A stretch of 64,000 bases of DNA, taken from assembly GCF_028606985.1 (NCBI RefSeq), contig NZ_CP117416.1, positions 1,216,001 to 1,280,000 of the forward strand. The letters run 5' to 3'. A program made the position numbers and the translations under genes. The stretch is from Paenibacillus kyungheensis. Its GTDB lineage: Bacteria; Bacillota; Bacilli; Paenibacillales; Paenibacillaceae. The notes under the pieces were generated by a model. It had not been told where the DNA came from, did no database searches, and was given only the letters and a program-made list of their open reading frames with translations. Positions 9,153 through 19,204 of this stretch are shown here, in pieces; within the stretch, counting starts at the first letter, position 1; every line of letters begins with the position of its first letter.

Positions 9153-9270
9153 AAAGAATAATCTCTGTACACTATCATTAGAAAATAGTACATATTATTC
9201 TTTAAACAACGTGTAGACAATACTAATTTGTCGGTAAAGATGAATCATGAACGAAAAAGGGGATGGGTCT

Positions 9271-10785
9271 ATGTTACGTAAACCAAAAGCATGGTCTTTA
9301 AGTCTAGCTGTTATTATGATGTTGTCTATTGTGTTGTCTGCATGTGGCGGTTCCAAAGAAAGTAACGGAACCACAGCCGATGGTAAGCTCGCTCCAGTCG
9401 AATTGGTCTTTTATAACTATGCAACACCGATGAAAGGTCAAGATCGAGTGATGGAGAAAGTAAACGAATACTTGAAGAAAAAAATTAATGCTACGATCAA
9501 AGTAGTCACGATGGAAGGCAGTGACTTTGAAACCAAAGTACCTGTGATGTTGGCTTCAGGTCAGCCGATGGATATCGTGTTTACCAGTTCATGGACAAAT
9601 AACTACTTATCCAATGTCTCCAAGCAAGCTTTTACACCATTAACTTCATTACTTGATCAATACGGACAAGATTTGAAAAAGACAGTGCCTGATACGCTTT
9701 GGAAAGGGATGACAGTCAACAAAGAGTTGTACGCTGTACCGATCTACAAAGAAATTGGTCATCAGGTAGGCGTGTTGTTCCGTAAAGACTTGGTGGATAA
9801 ATACAAATTAAATGTAGCAGGTATTCAATCATGGAAAGATATGGAGCCTATTTTAAAAACACTGCATGAAAAAGATCCAAGTATTCTAGCATTAGATGGA
9901 ACCGAAGGAATGTATCGCTCATTCCCTGTACAACATATGTCAGGTGACTGGAATTTGCCGGGAATTATCAATGTAGGCGACAAACCTTATTATGCACGTT
10001 CTGACGATAAAATTTTCAACCAATACGATACACCTGAATTTAAAGAGTTCGTACAAACAGCATACAAATGGAATCAAGCAGGCTATACGCCTAAAGATGT
10101 CGATTACCAAAGTGAAAATGATTGGAAAGCAGGTAAAGTATTTGCCGGTTCTCTACTATACGCACCGAACTATGTATACAAACGTAGCGCTCAATTAGGC
10201 TATGAACTGGATTATCAAAATCTTGGCAAAGGTGTAGTAGAAACAAGTGATGTACAAGGTGGAGCTTATGCAATCCCACGTTCATCCAAAAATCCAGAAC
10301 GTGCGATGATGTTCTTGAACTTGTTATACACTGATCCAACTTTAGCTAACTTATTTGTACATGGAATCGAAGGACAAGATTACACCAAAGTAGATGATCA
10401 ATTTATCAAACCTGCTGAAGGTGTAGACGCTGCAAATCCTGATTATGACTACGGTTATGGTTGGATGTGGGGAAATGTGAATATATTCTACTATGATCAA
10501 TCGTATCCTAAAGATACATTAGAACAATTCAAAAAATTCGAAGACAACAATACCCCTGCTCCTGCACTAGGATTTAACTTTGATACCACACCAGTACAGA
10601 CCGAGATTGCTGCAATCAATAATGTGATTAGCGAATACTACAAACCACTTGTCACCGGAACCGTCAATCCAGATGAATATTTACCTAAATTTATTCAGAA
10701 ATTAAAAGACGCTGGTGTAGACAACATGCTCGCTGAAATGCAAACTCAATACGACACATGGAAATCCCAACAAACCGGTTCCTAA
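9271..10785 (+). CDS. ABC transporter substrate-binding lipoprotein 1 (LplA-like oligosaccharide binder)
   Basis: A 504-residue secreted lipoprotein. The start at ATG 9271 gives a classical lipoprotein signal (MLRKPKAW, hydrophobic core, lipobox LSAC followed by GG); AAAAAGGGG lies upstream, and the earlier ATG at 9247 would place that Shine-Dalgarno inside the coding region. The mature part is a family-1 solute-binding protein (ELVFYNYATPMKGQDRVMEK, then LASGQPMDIVFTSSWTNNYL). It is clearly paralogous to the lipoprotein at 26185-27759, with many long identical stretches. It is separated from the permease genes by the glycosidase block, follows yesMN by about 210 bases and ends in a strong terminator, so it is its own transcription unit and may also serve as co-sensor for YesM. 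Confidence 0.9.
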   Translation: MLRKPKAWSLSLAVIMMLSIVLSACGGSKESNGTTADGKLAPVELVFYNYATPMKGQDRVMEKVNEYLKKKINATIKVVTMEGSDFETKVPVMLASGQPMDIVFTSSWTNNYLSNVSKQAFTPLTSLLDQYGQDLKKTVPDTLWKGMTVNKELYAVPIYKEIGHQVGVLFRKDLVDKYKLNVAGIQSWKDMEPILKTLHEKDPSILALDGTEGMYRSFPVQHMSGDWNLPGIINVGDKPYYARSDDKIFNQYDTPEFKEFVQTAYKWNQAGYTPKDVDYQSENDWKAGKVFAGSLLYAPNYVYKRSAQLGYELDYQNLGKGVVETSDVQGGAYAIPRSSKNPERAMMFLNLLYTDPTLANLFVHGIEGQDYTKVDDQFIKPAEGVDAANPDYDYGYGWMWGNVNIFYYDQSYPKDTLEQFKKFEDNNTPAPALGFNFDTTPVQTEIAAINNVISEYYKPLVTGTVNPDEYLPKFIQKLKDAGVDNMLAEMQTQYDTWKSQQTGS

Positions 10786-10822
10786 TTTCCAAAAGCACCA
10801 TCAGCAATTCCATATCAACACC

Positions 10823-10856
10823 AAAGGACGGAACCCCAATTCCGTCCTTTTCTTTT
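10823..10856 (+). terminator. Terminator of binding-protein gene 1
   Basis: AAAGGACGGAA and TTCCGTCCTTT form a perfect 11-bp stem with a 6-base loop, followed by TTCTTTTT. Confidence 0.92.
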
Positions 10857-10860
10857 TAAA

Positions 10861-11240
10861 CAAATCAAATAATAAACAAATTCATACAGGTATCCCACCT
10901 CAAGAACAGAAGTAATTACTATAGCCCATTTTTTTCAAAAAACTAAAACCTAAAAAAATCAAAAGATCATCATTCCTATTTTGAAAAAATTACAACCCTA
11001 TCATCATTCCAAAAGAACCATTCTAAAACTAATCAAACCAATCTATTTCCAAATAATTAATAAATACCTAAAAGTAAAAAAATCAAACTATCAATACACT
11101 AACCAATAAAAATAAAAACGTTACACCCAAACCAAAACAAATAAAAAAATAAAACAAACCTAAAATGAACTCTAAATCAAAACATCAAAACCAAAACTCA
11201 TATTTCCCTATCATCACTACTATTCTATCTTTACCATGTC
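10861..11240 (+). other. Gene-free stretch almost without G on the + strand
   Basis: No gene is supported here. The + strand is rich in A and C and nearly free of G: 10921-11220 has only about 8 G in 300 bases, against many C. ATCATCATTCC occurs twice (near 10967 and 11000). Such a C-over-G bubble is what Rho-utilisation sites look like in RNA, and it comes right after an intrinsic terminator. Function is inferred only. Confidence 0.6.
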
Positions 11241-11288
11241 CCTACACTGCCCACCCAAGTTGCTAGAAATAAACGTGAGAAATTCGCA

Positions 11289-11433
11289 CCTAGCACAGAG
11301 CGGAGGGGGAAGAGAGGCTATGAAAGAGCGAAGCGCTCGCCTTTGTAAAGAAATCCCTACCGCTAAGCGGTTTATTCAGGGATTCCTTTACAACAGCGAC
11401 GATAATAGCCACTCTTCCCCCGCAGCGGTGTCC
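11289..11433 (+). repeat. Structured element A (three-member family), upstream of the GH3 gene
   Basis: The element begins with the 17-base string CCTAGCACAGAGCGGAG and ends with AGCGGTGTCC. Its outer stem is 16 bp with one mismatch (11305-11320 with 11406-11421). Inside are a small hairpin (GAGCG-AAG-CGCTC), the strip TCGCCTTT (11337-11344), a 14-bp central stem (11345-11358 with 11378-11391) capped by ACCGC-TAA-GCGGT, then CAGCG (11394-11398). Elements C (18961-19140) and B (23975-24121) share these strips and the same pairing plan but use different stem sequences. The GH3 start codon is 65 bases downstream. No translated function is supported in this stretch. Confidence 0.75.
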
Positions 11434-11497
11434 CTAGACGTGCAGAAACTTTCCACTTTATTCCTACCCTGCAACTCCAATCGAAAGGATGATCACT

Positions 11498-13798
11498 ATG
11501 ACTAGTTATAAAAATCCAGCACTTTCTATCGAAGAACGCGTGCAAGACCTGCTTGCTCAAATGACACTGGATGAAAAAGTAGGGCAACTGATCCAATTGT
11601 TTGGCTGGCGCACTTTTACTAAAAATGAAGATGGAACAGTTACCCTGACTGAAGAATTTAAAGAAGACATTCGTCAAGGTAAAATAGGTTCCTTATATGC
11701 CACTTTACGTGCTGATCCATGGACAGAAGTCACATTGGAAACGGGCTTATCCCCAGCCGAAGGCGCTGCTGCACTCAATGATATTCAGCGATTTGTAATC
11801 GAACATTCCAGATTAGGGATTCCGCTGATGTTTGGCGAAGAATGTTCACATGGACATATGGCAATCGGCGCAACAGTCTATCCTGTTCCACTACTTGCAG
11901 CAAGCACATGGAATCCAGCTTTGTATCAACAAATGTGTGAAGCGGTAGCGATAGAAACCCGCAGTCAAGGTGGCGTGGCTACCTATTCACCGGTACTCGA
12001 TATTGTGCGTGATCCACGCTGGGGAAGAACAGAAGAAACGTATGGAGAAGATCCATACCTCGCAGGAGAACTTGCCGCTGCTGCTGTGATCGGTCTACAA
12101 GGCAAAGGATTAGATTCACCGGATACAGTGATTGCCACCTTAAAACACTTTGTCGGTTATGGAGCTTCAGAAGGTGGACGCAATGCTGCACCTGTACATA
12201 TGGGAATGAAAGAATTGCATGAGATCGATCTGGTTCCGTTTCGCAAAGCAATTGAAGCCGGAGCCATCTCGGTCATGACTGCGTATAACGAAATTGATGG
12301 AGTACCTTGTACATCCAGTGAATATTTATTGGATGATGTGCTTCGCCAACAGTGGGGATTTGATGGCTTTATTATCACCGATGCAAGCGCTATGAATATG
12401 CTGGTGCATGGTTATAATGTGGCAGAGACAGGAGAAAAAGCGACTGCACTGTCGCTCCAAGCAGGAATCGATCTGGAAATGTCAGGGTATATGTTTGGCA
12501 AATACCTCAAATCTGCTTTGGAGCAAGGAATTGCTCAAGAAGCTCATTTGGATCAAGCCGTCAGTCGTCTGCTAAAAGTAAAATTTCAGTTAGGATTATT
12601 TGATCAACCTTATGTCGATCCAGAACGTGCCGCACGTGTGATCCATAGTCCAGAACATATTGAATTAGCTCGTGAAGTCGCTAGACAAGGAATTATTTTG
12701 CTCAAAAACGAAGCATCCGCATTACCATTACAACCATCATCTACTGGAAAAATAGCAGTTATTGGTCCAAATGCGAATAAACCATATAACCAGTTAGGCG
12801 ATTATACTTCTCCACAACCAGTAGGCAAAGTGATTACAGTGTTAGAAGGATTACGTCAAAAGTTAGGAGCAGACAGCGATCAACTGCTATATGCACCGGG
12901 TTGCCGGATCAAAGACGACTCCCGCGAAGGATTTGATCTTGCTTTAGATACCGCCAAGCAAGCAGATACAGTTATTCTCGTACTCGGTGGATCAAGTGCT
13001 CGTGATTTTGGCGAAGGAACGATTGATTTGCGCACAGGTCAATCATTAGTGCATGATTCAGAGGAAAGTGATATGGAATGTGGGGAAGGGATTGACCGCT
13101 CTAATCTGAATCTGACAGGGGTACAGCTCGAATTGTGTCAGCAGATTTATGCGCTTGGCAAAAAGCTGATTGTTATCTATATCAATGGACGACCTGTAGC
13201 AGAACCGTGGATTGATGAATATGCGGATGCGATTATAGAAGCATGGTATCCGGGGCAAGAAGGTGGGCATGCACTGGCAGAAATTTTGTATGGAGATGTG
13301 AATCCATCCGGTCGTCTGACAATCTCTGTGCCTAGACATGTGGGACAATTGCCTGTGTATTACAATAGCAAACGTACACGTGGTAAGCGTTATCTTGAAA
13401 TGGATTTGCAACCTGCGTATGCTTTTGGACATGGGCTAAGTTATACCACCTTTGCTTATGATGTACCTGTGGTGACTCCTGTGGTTATTGCACCGGACGA
13501 GCATGCTCAAGTTAGTGTGCAGATTACCAATACAGGAGAGGTAGCTGGATGGGAAGTCGTTCAATTGTATTTGACCGATCTATTCTCTTCTGTCACTCGT
13601 CCGGAAAAAGAACTCAAAGGATTTCAAAAAGTCTTTTTACAACCTGGAGAGACTACAACTGTTACATTTACTTTGACACCAGAACATTTAGAATTAGTCA
13701 CTTCTCAATTAGACCGTATTGTAGAGCCAGGAGATTTTCATATACAAGTAGGCAGTAATTCAGTAGAAGGTCAGGTTGTAACGTTGACTGTACGCTAG
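11498..13798 (+). CDS. Glycoside hydrolase family 3 enzyme (beta-glucosidase/beta-xylosidase type)
   Basis: A 766-residue protein without signal peptide, so probably cytoplasmic. The N-terminal GH3 barrel contains RDPRWGRTEETYGEDPYL and KHFVGYGASEGGRNAAPVH; the catalytic nucleophile is expected at Asp295 in GFDGFIITDASAMNML. The second alpha/beta sandwich domain begins near residue 405 (GIILLKNEASALPL), and a fibronectin-III-like domain closes the protein (TNTGEVAGWEVVQLYL). It removes non-reducing-end beta-linked sugars; the exact sugar is not readable. ATG 11498 is chosen because GAAAGG lies 8 bases upstream, whereas ATG 11489 overlaps that site. It heads the GH3-GH38-GH125 block and lies behind structured element A. 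Confidence 0.9.
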   Translation: MTSYKNPALSIEERVQDLLAQMTLDEKVGQLIQLFGWRTFTKNEDGTVTLTEEFKEDIRQGKIGSLYATLRADPWTEVTLETGLSPAEGAAALNDIQRFVIEHSRLGIPLMFGEECSHGHMAIGATVYPVPLLAASTWNPALYQQMCEAVAIETRSQGGVATYSPVLDIVRDPRWGRTEETYGEDPYLAGELAAAAVIGLQGKGLDSPDTVIATLKHFVGYGASEGGRNAAPVHMGMKELHEIDLVPFRKAIEAGAISVMTAYNEIDGVPCTSSEYLLDDVLRQQWGFDGFIITDASAMNMLVHGYNVAETGEKATALSLQAGIDLEMSGYMFGKYLKSALEQGIAQEAHLDQAVSRLLKVKFQLGLFDQPYVDPERAARVIHSPEHIELAREVARQGIILLKNEASALPLQPSSTGKIAVIGPNANKPYNQLGDYTSPQPVGKVITVLEGLRQKLGADSDQLLYAPGCRIKDDSREGFDLALDTAKQADTVILVLGGSSARDFGEGTIDLRTGQSLVHDSEESDMECGEGIDRSNLNLTGVQLELCQQIYALGKKLIVIYINGRPVAEPWIDEYADAIIEAWYPGQEGGHALAEILYGDVNPSGRLTISVPRHVGQLPVYYNSKRTRGKRYLEMDLQPAYAFGHGLSYTTFAYDVPVVTPVVIAPDEHAQVSVQITNTGEVAGWEVVQLYLTDLFSSVTRPEKELKGFQKVFLQPGETTTVTFTLTPEHLELVTSQLDRIVEPGDFHIQVGSNSVEGQVVTLTVR

Positions 13799-13877
13799 TC
13801 TGGAATAGGTTATCTGAGTATTGATATCAATATGTATGATTGTATCTCAAAACAATGATTATTCGAGGAGGCTGTAT

Positions 13878-16800
13878 ATGTACCGGATCGAACGATTTAT
13901 CAAACTTTTATCTACAAAACAATGGTTGGATACGCAAGAACTGAATCAATGGACAGTAGAAGAAGCTCGTTATATTACACCTGATCATTATGAGATTTTA
14001 GTGCCACGCCAGAACAGTGATATGAGATTGAAAGAAGAGTATGGGATCACCTACTTTTTACAAACCAATATCCAGATTCCAGCTTCATGGTCAGCCCATC
14101 CTGTCGGCTTGGTTTTTAACGCAGGCGGTGGAGAAGGATTACTGAAAATCAATGGCGAGTTCTATCATGGGCTGGATAAAAATCATACATTTATTCCTTT
14201 GCGAGAGTCATATATTGGTACAGACATAACGCTTGATATTGAATTATACGATCCGATTCCTGAACCTCATGATCCGTTAAATGGACAACCCGAATATGTA
14301 GCTCCATTGAGAGCGTATCAGGCTAGTCTGGTCAGTATCAACAGTGGACTGCGTAGTCTGATGTATAGTGTACGGATATTGCTACATAGTATGCGCCGTT
14401 TGCCTGAAAATGAATTGCGCCGAATCGAAATCCAAAAAGCGTTAGAACAAACGATGCATGCTGCATATGCACTTCCAGAAGAATCATGGCAACTGGAAGA
14501 ACCGTGGCAACAACTGGAAGAAATATTACGAGAACAGGTAGTCGTATTTGCTCCCGATGCATCCGAAAGTGGCTATATGTACATGATCGGACAATCGCAT
14601 ATTGATATCGCATGGTTATGGCCTGTACGGGAGACCGTTCGTAAGTCCAGTCGTACATTTTCAACCATGTGTACGTTAATGGAGCAATATCCTGACTTTA
14701 TTTACTCTCAGAGTCAACCGCAATTGTTTGCTTATGTGAAAGATCATTATCCAGAGTTATATGCCAAAGTGAAAGAACGAATCGCGGAAGGTCGCTGGGA
14801 ATTGGTTGGAGGAATGTGGGTCGAGCCTGATCTGAATATTCCAAGTGGGGAGTCATTAGCTCGTCAGCTATTGTATGGACAGCACTTTTATCGTGAAGAA
14901 TTTGGTATCACTTCTACGATCGAATGGTTACCTGATACATTTGGCTATTGTGCTTCATTGCCACAATTATTGCGTCAAGCCGGGATCGATTATTTTATGA
15001 CGACCAAGCTGAATTGGAATGATACGAATATTTTCCCGTATGATCTGTTCCACTGGGTAGGCATTGATGGTACGCCGATCCTTTCTTATCTGAATCATGG
15101 TGTGAACGAATCGACTACACCTAAAGACATCGTAGAACACTGGGAATATTTCCGTCAAAAAGATATCCATCCTCAGCAGATGCTGCTCTACGGACATGGA
15201 GATGGTGGCGGCGGAGTCACCCATGAAATGATTGAATATGTAGAACATGCCGACTTAATGGTGGGATTACCTCAAGCAGAATTTGGAACAGCCAAGCAGT
15301 TTTTTGAACAGACTTTGGAATCAGCAGAAGAGCTACCTGTATGGCGTGGTGATCTGTATTTAGAATTACATCGCGGAACGTATACGACGCAAGCATGGAA
15401 TAAACGTCATAACCGCAAAGCAGAATTACTGTATCGTGAAGCTGAAGTATGGGAAAGACTCACCACCATCTATTTCAATCAAAGCAGTCTATCGAATAGT
15501 GAACCTGCCGAATTATCTATAGAACAAGATGACACATTAATATCTGAAAGTATAAAAGTACTAGCAAAGCAATCTGCAGATAAGGGTTTATCAGTACATC
15601 CTGCTCTTTTTGAACAACAACAAGATGGAGCAATTACCAGACAACAATTCAAAAATGGATGGCTTGGTATTATGCTTAATCAATTTCATGATATTGTCCC
15701 GGGTTCGGCGATTCCAGAAGTGTACGATACGTCTGAAGTCGAATATGCTCAGATTTTACAGATCGGAGCAAGTGCTCTGGATCAAGCGCTCACTCCGTGG
15801 ACAGCATGGATTGGACAGCAATTAGCACAGTCGGATCAACAAGGTACAGCGTATACTGTGTTTAATAGTTTAAGTTGGGAACGTGGAGAATGGATCGAGA
15901 TTGAAGGTGGCGCCGAGTTAGCTGATGTTCATGTATATGATCAAGCAGGAACAGTGTTACGGAGTGATGTGGTCTCACAAGCTACTGTTGAGCAGATCGT
16001 ACCCACATCGATTCCGTCTACAACAACTCAAGTACCACAGTTATTATTTACATCAGCCAAGCCTGTTTTACCAGGACATACAACCAATACCGATCTATCT
16101 ACAACGCAAAATGCAACAAAGTTATCCACAGAAAATGAGTCTAAATTGGAAAATAAATACACTTTAAGAGTCTATATACCATCGATTCCTGCATTCGGTT
16201 ATACCGTGATCTGGTTACGTTCAGAAAGTGATCACAGTGTTGCATCTGCTAGTCGTATAGATACCGATAGAAGGTTCCAATCTCAAGTGAAAATTGGAAA
16301 AGCAGTGCCTTCAGTTTGGGAAACTCCTTTTTATCGTATTCAGTTTAGCGAGCAAGGCGAGATTGCTGCTTTGTATGATAAGCAATATGAACGCAACGTA
16401 TTAAAAGAAAATCAGCATGGTAATGTATTTGGTTTTTATCATGATCGCCCGTTGCTATGGGATGCGTGGGATATTGATCCTCATTTTGCCGATCAGATAG
16501 CTGATACTGCTGTCTGTATTTCTTCTCAGGTAATTATGAGTGGACAGACAGGAGATATACTACAATTCCGCTGGCAGATCGGACAGTCGATCATTGCCCA
16601 ACATATATATCTGTATAATGACAATCGCCGAATCGATTTTAAAACAGAAATAGAGTGGAATGAAAGTCATAAGTTGCTAAAAGTATCGTTCCCTGTAGAT
16701 CTGATAGCAGAGCAAGCGACATATGAGATTCCATTTGGTGCTTTGCAACGCACGATGAATACTAATACGAGTTGGGACAAAGCTCAATATGAAGTCTGTG

Positions 16801-17402
16801 GACATCGCTGGGCAGATATTTCAGAAGGTAATTATGGAGTAAGTCTGCTTAATGATTGTAAATATGGATATGATATCAAAGATTGCAATATGCGCCTTTC
16901 GTTACTACGGGCACCCAAATGGCCTGATAAAGGTGCCGATCTAGGTCATCATGAGTTCACCTATTCACTATTACCACATGGTGGAGATTGGCGTGAAGCG
17001 CACATTGTACGTGCAGCAGCAGAACTCAATCAACCTGCATCTTATAGAATCATTGAAACTACAACGACTATAGATAAAAAAATATCGACAGTTGTAGATC
17101 ACCAGTTATCTACATCGTTATTTTCCTATCATAGTGAGCATATTATTCTCGATACGATCAAGCCAGCAGAAGATGGACAAGGTACGATTATCCGTCTGTA
17201 TGAATCTTCAGGTAGTCGTGGCACCGCTCGTATTCAATGGCCTGTACAGACTGATATAACAGACGATCATGCGATCACACTGGTCAATATACTGGAAGAT
17301 CATGTTGGAACATTACCTGTGATAGATAATCAACTAGAACTATCATTCAAACCGTATGAGATCAAAACGTTGAAATGGAATAAGGGGGAATCATCATGTT
17401 AG
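13878..17402 (+). CDS. Alpha-mannosidase, glycoside hydrolase family 38
   Basis: A 1174-residue cytoplasmic enzyme. The zinc/catalytic domain starts near residue 235: GQSHIDIAWLWPVRET holds ligands His241 and Asp243; EWLPDTFGY holds the catalytic nucleophile Asp353; LYGHGDGGGG is the later metal-site loop. GH38 middle and C-terminal beta domains follow, with a polar, probably flexible stretch near residues 690-780. It hydrolyses terminal alpha-mannosyl residues. ATG 13878 has GAGGAGG about 7 bases upstream and replaces an in-frame ATG 57 bases earlier that lacks a site. Its last 7 bases overlap the GH125 gene, so the two are translationally coupled. At 1174 residues it is longer than many bacterial GH38 proteins. 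Confidence 0.93.
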   Translation: MYRIERFIKLLSTKQWLDTQELNQWTVEEARYITPDHYEILVPRQNSDMRLKEEYGITYFLQTNIQIPASWSAHPVGLVFNAGGGEGLLKINGEFYHGLDKNHTFIPLRESYIGTDITLDIELYDPIPEPHDPLNGQPEYVAPLRAYQASLVSINSGLRSLMYSVRILLHSMRRLPENELRRIEIQKALEQTMHAAYALPEESWQLEEPWQQLEEILREQVVVFAPDASESGYMYMIGQSHIDIAWLWPVRETVRKSSRTFSTMCTLMEQYPDFIYSQSQPQLFAYVKDHYPELYAKVKERIAEGRWELVGGMWVEPDLNIPSGESLARQLLYGQHFYREEFGITSTIEWLPDTFGYCASLPQLLRQAGIDYFMTTKLNWNDTNIFPYDLFHWVGIDGTPILSYLNHGVNESTTPKDIVEHWEYFRQKDIHPQQMLLYGHGDGGGGVTHEMIEYVEHADLMVGLPQAEFGTAKQFFEQTLESAEELPVWRGDLYLELHRGTYTTQAWNKRHNRKAELLYREAEVWERLTTIYFNQSSLSNSEPAELSIEQDDTLISESIKVLAKQSADKGLSVHPALFEQQQDGAITRQQFKNGWLGIMLNQFHDIVPGSAIPEVYDTSEVEYAQILQIGASALDQALTPWTAWIGQQLAQSDQQGTAYTVFNSLSWERGEWIEIEGGAELADVHVYDQAGTVLRSDVVSQATVEQIVPTSIPSTTTQVPQLLFTSAKPVLPGHTTNTDLSTTQNATKLSTENESKLENKYTLRVYIPSIPAFGYTVIWLRSESDHSVASASRIDTDRRFQSQVKIGKAVPSVWETPFYRIQFSEQGEIAALYDKQYERNVLKENQHGNVFGFYHDRPLLWDAWDIDPHFADQIADTAVCISSQVIMSGQTGDILQFRWQIGQSIIAQHIYLYNDNRRIDFKTEIEWNESHKLLKVSFPVDLIAEQATYEIPFGALQRTMNTNTSWDKAQYEVCGHRWADISEGNYGVSLLNDCKYGYDIKDCNMRLSLLRAPKWPDKGADLGHHEFTYSLLPHGGDWREAHIVRAAAELNQPASYRIIETTTTIDKKISTVVDHQLSTSLFSYHSEHIILDTIKPAEDGQGTIIRLYESSGSRGTARIQWPVQTDITDDHAITLVNILEDHVGTLPVIDNQLELSFKPYEIKTLKWNKGESSC

Positions 17403-18727
17403 AAAAGTTAGAACATGTTCAAATGTCCACATTCGAGCTGCCACAGGCAGTTCAGGATGTGCTAGCAGAAGCAGAGCAAACATTAGCTCACCGTCCCAAG
17501 TTAGCTGAACTGTTCCGCAATTGTTTTCCCAATACCTTAGAGACGACTACCAAATTGATGGATGATGGCACTACTTTTGTGATTACAGGAGATATTCCAG
17601 CGATGTGGTTGCGAGATTCAGTAGAACAGTTGATACACTATGTTCCGCTTTGTAAAGAAGATAAAGATTTGCAACGTATGATTAGCGGATTGATAAAGCG
17701 ACATATGTTCTATCTGGAAATTGATCCGTATGCGAATTCTTTTAACGAAACAGCGAATGATTGGCACTGGGACCCGGCAGATGAAACAGAGATGAGTCCG
17801 TGGGTATGGGAGCGCAAGTTCGAGTTGGATTCACTTTGTTTTACGATTCGGCTAGCGTATCACTATTGGAAAACAAGCGGAAATACCGATATTTTTGATG
17901 CAGGATTTAAGCAGGGGTTGCGTACAATTTTCCAATTATGGCGAACAGAACAACGTCATATGGAAGAATCACCGTACCGTTTTACCAGACGCAATTGTCC
18001 GGCTATTGATACGATTCGGAACAAAGGGTTAGGGATGCCGGTGAACTATACAGGGATGATCTGGTCAGCATTCCGTCCAAGTGATGATGCGTGCGAATTC
18101 CATTATAGTATTCCTTCCAATATGTTCGCGGTCGTGTCGTTACGCCAAATGCAAGAAATGGTGCGAGCTGTTTATCGGGATGAAGCTTTTTGCGCAGAAT
18201 TAGCCGAAATGGAAGAAGAAATTCAGCATGGAATCGAATTGTATGGCATTTATCGACATCCGGTACATGGGAATATGTATGCGTATGAAACGGATGGATT
18301 TGGCAATTACTGTCTGGTTGATGATGCCGGTACGCCGAGCTTATTATCAATGCCTTATCTAGGATATTGTGATGTGAACGATCCGATGTATCTGAATACA
18401 CGCAAATTTATTTTAAGTACTGAAAATCCGTATTATTTTGAAGGGAAAGCGGCTAAAGGAATGGGTAGTCCTCATACACCAGCAGGTTATATCTGGCATA
18501 TGGGATTGTCGATGCAAGGGTTAACAGCCAACAATGATGCTGAAATATTAGAAATGATCCATCTATTAGAAAGTACGGATGCCAATACAGGTTATATGCA
18601 CGAAGGATTCCATTCAGACGATCCAACTGTTTTTACCCGTCCGTGGTTTGCATGGTCGAATAGCTTATTTTCACAACTGATCTATAAAGCGATGCAAAAA
18701 GGTTTACTGACAAATTCATCATCTTAA
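17396..18727 (+). CDS. Exo-alpha-1,6-mannosidase, glycoside hydrolase family 125
   Basis: A 443-residue cytoplasmic protein of the usual GH125 length. Diagnostic segments are FVITGDIPAMWLRDSVEQL near residue 60, DPYANSFNETANDWHWDPAD near 115, and GSPHTPAGYIWHMGLSMQGL near 360. GH125 enzymes are inverting alpha/alpha-barrel mannosidases specific for alpha-1,6 linkages of mannan and N-glycan cores. The start ATG 17396 lies within the last codons of the GH38 gene and follows AAGGGGG. Pairing of GH38 with GH125 is the strongest sign that the locus handles branched alpha-mannosides. Confidence 0.93.
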   Translation: MLEKLEHVQMSTFELPQAVQDVLAEAEQTLAHRPKLAELFRNCFPNTLETTTKLMDDGTTFVITGDIPAMWLRDSVEQLIHYVPLCKEDKDLQRMISGLIKRHMFYLEIDPYANSFNETANDWHWDPADETEMSPWVWERKFELDSLCFTIRLAYHYWKTSGNTDIFDAGFKQGLRTIFQLWRTEQRHMEESPYRFTRRNCPAIDTIRNKGLGMPVNYTGMIWSAFRPSDDACEFHYSIPSNMFAVVSLRQMQEMVRAVYRDEAFCAELAEMEEEIQHGIELYGIYRHPVHGNMYAYETDGFGNYCLVDDAGTPSLLSMPYLGYCDVNDPMYLNTRKFILSTENPYYFEGKAAKGMGSPHTPAGYIWHMGLSMQGLTANNDAEILEMIHLLESTDANTGYMHEGFHSDDPTVFTRPWFAWSNSLFSQLIYKAMQKGLLTNSSS

Positions 18728-18960
18728 AACATATTAAAAAGTTGAATAAAGTTGAAATTAATTATTTCAAAAATTACTTAATGCATAACTTAATAAAATC
18801 AGTTATAGTAAAAGAAAGTTATAGTAAAAGAATATAACAACACTTAGCTATAACTAACCAATCTTTATCATGTATCTATGTTCAACTAAAGTTATCTGTA
18901 AAAGGCTTACCTTTACTCACCCTCATTACGAACAAAACGATTTAGAAATGAGGATGCAAG

Positions 18961-19140
18961 AGCATAGAGCGAAGGGAATATGATTGTTCTGAAAGAGTTA
19001 CAAGCTTTCGCAAGCAAGGTACTTCGGAAGCATAGACTACGATCGCCTTTGGACATGAATCTTTACTGCAAAGCAGTTATACATAGGTTTCATGTCCAAC
19101 AGCGGTTACAAGAACATTCATCTTCTCATAGCGGTCTAAC
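18961..19140 (+). repeat. Structured element C, upstream of the large glycosidase gene
   Basis: The third, most diverged member of the family seen at 11289 and 23975. The outer stem is GAATATGATTGTTCT (18976-18990) with AGAACATTCATCTTC (19111-19125), 13 of 15 paired. TCGCCTTT (19043-19050) precedes a 9-bp central stem (19051-19059 with 19089-19097) capped by ACTGC-AAA-GCAGT, then CAGCG (19100-19104). The 3' edge AGCGGTCTAAC resembles that of element B. The short hairpin of A and B is replaced by a longer insertion containing CTTCGGAAG. The rest of the gap from 18728 is AT-rich, with one direct repeat (GTTATAGTAAAAGAA) and no gene. Confidence 0.6.
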
Positions 19141-19204
19141 TCCCAGTATCCGAAACTTTCCAATCCAGTTGTATTCCAATCCAATGTATATGAAGGAGAT
19201 TGTT

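Noticed and set aside
11236-11505. Open frame of 89 codons across structured element A
   Set aside because: It runs through the paired stems, lacks a ribosome binding site and its codons show no protein-like pattern; the pairing explains the sequence better.
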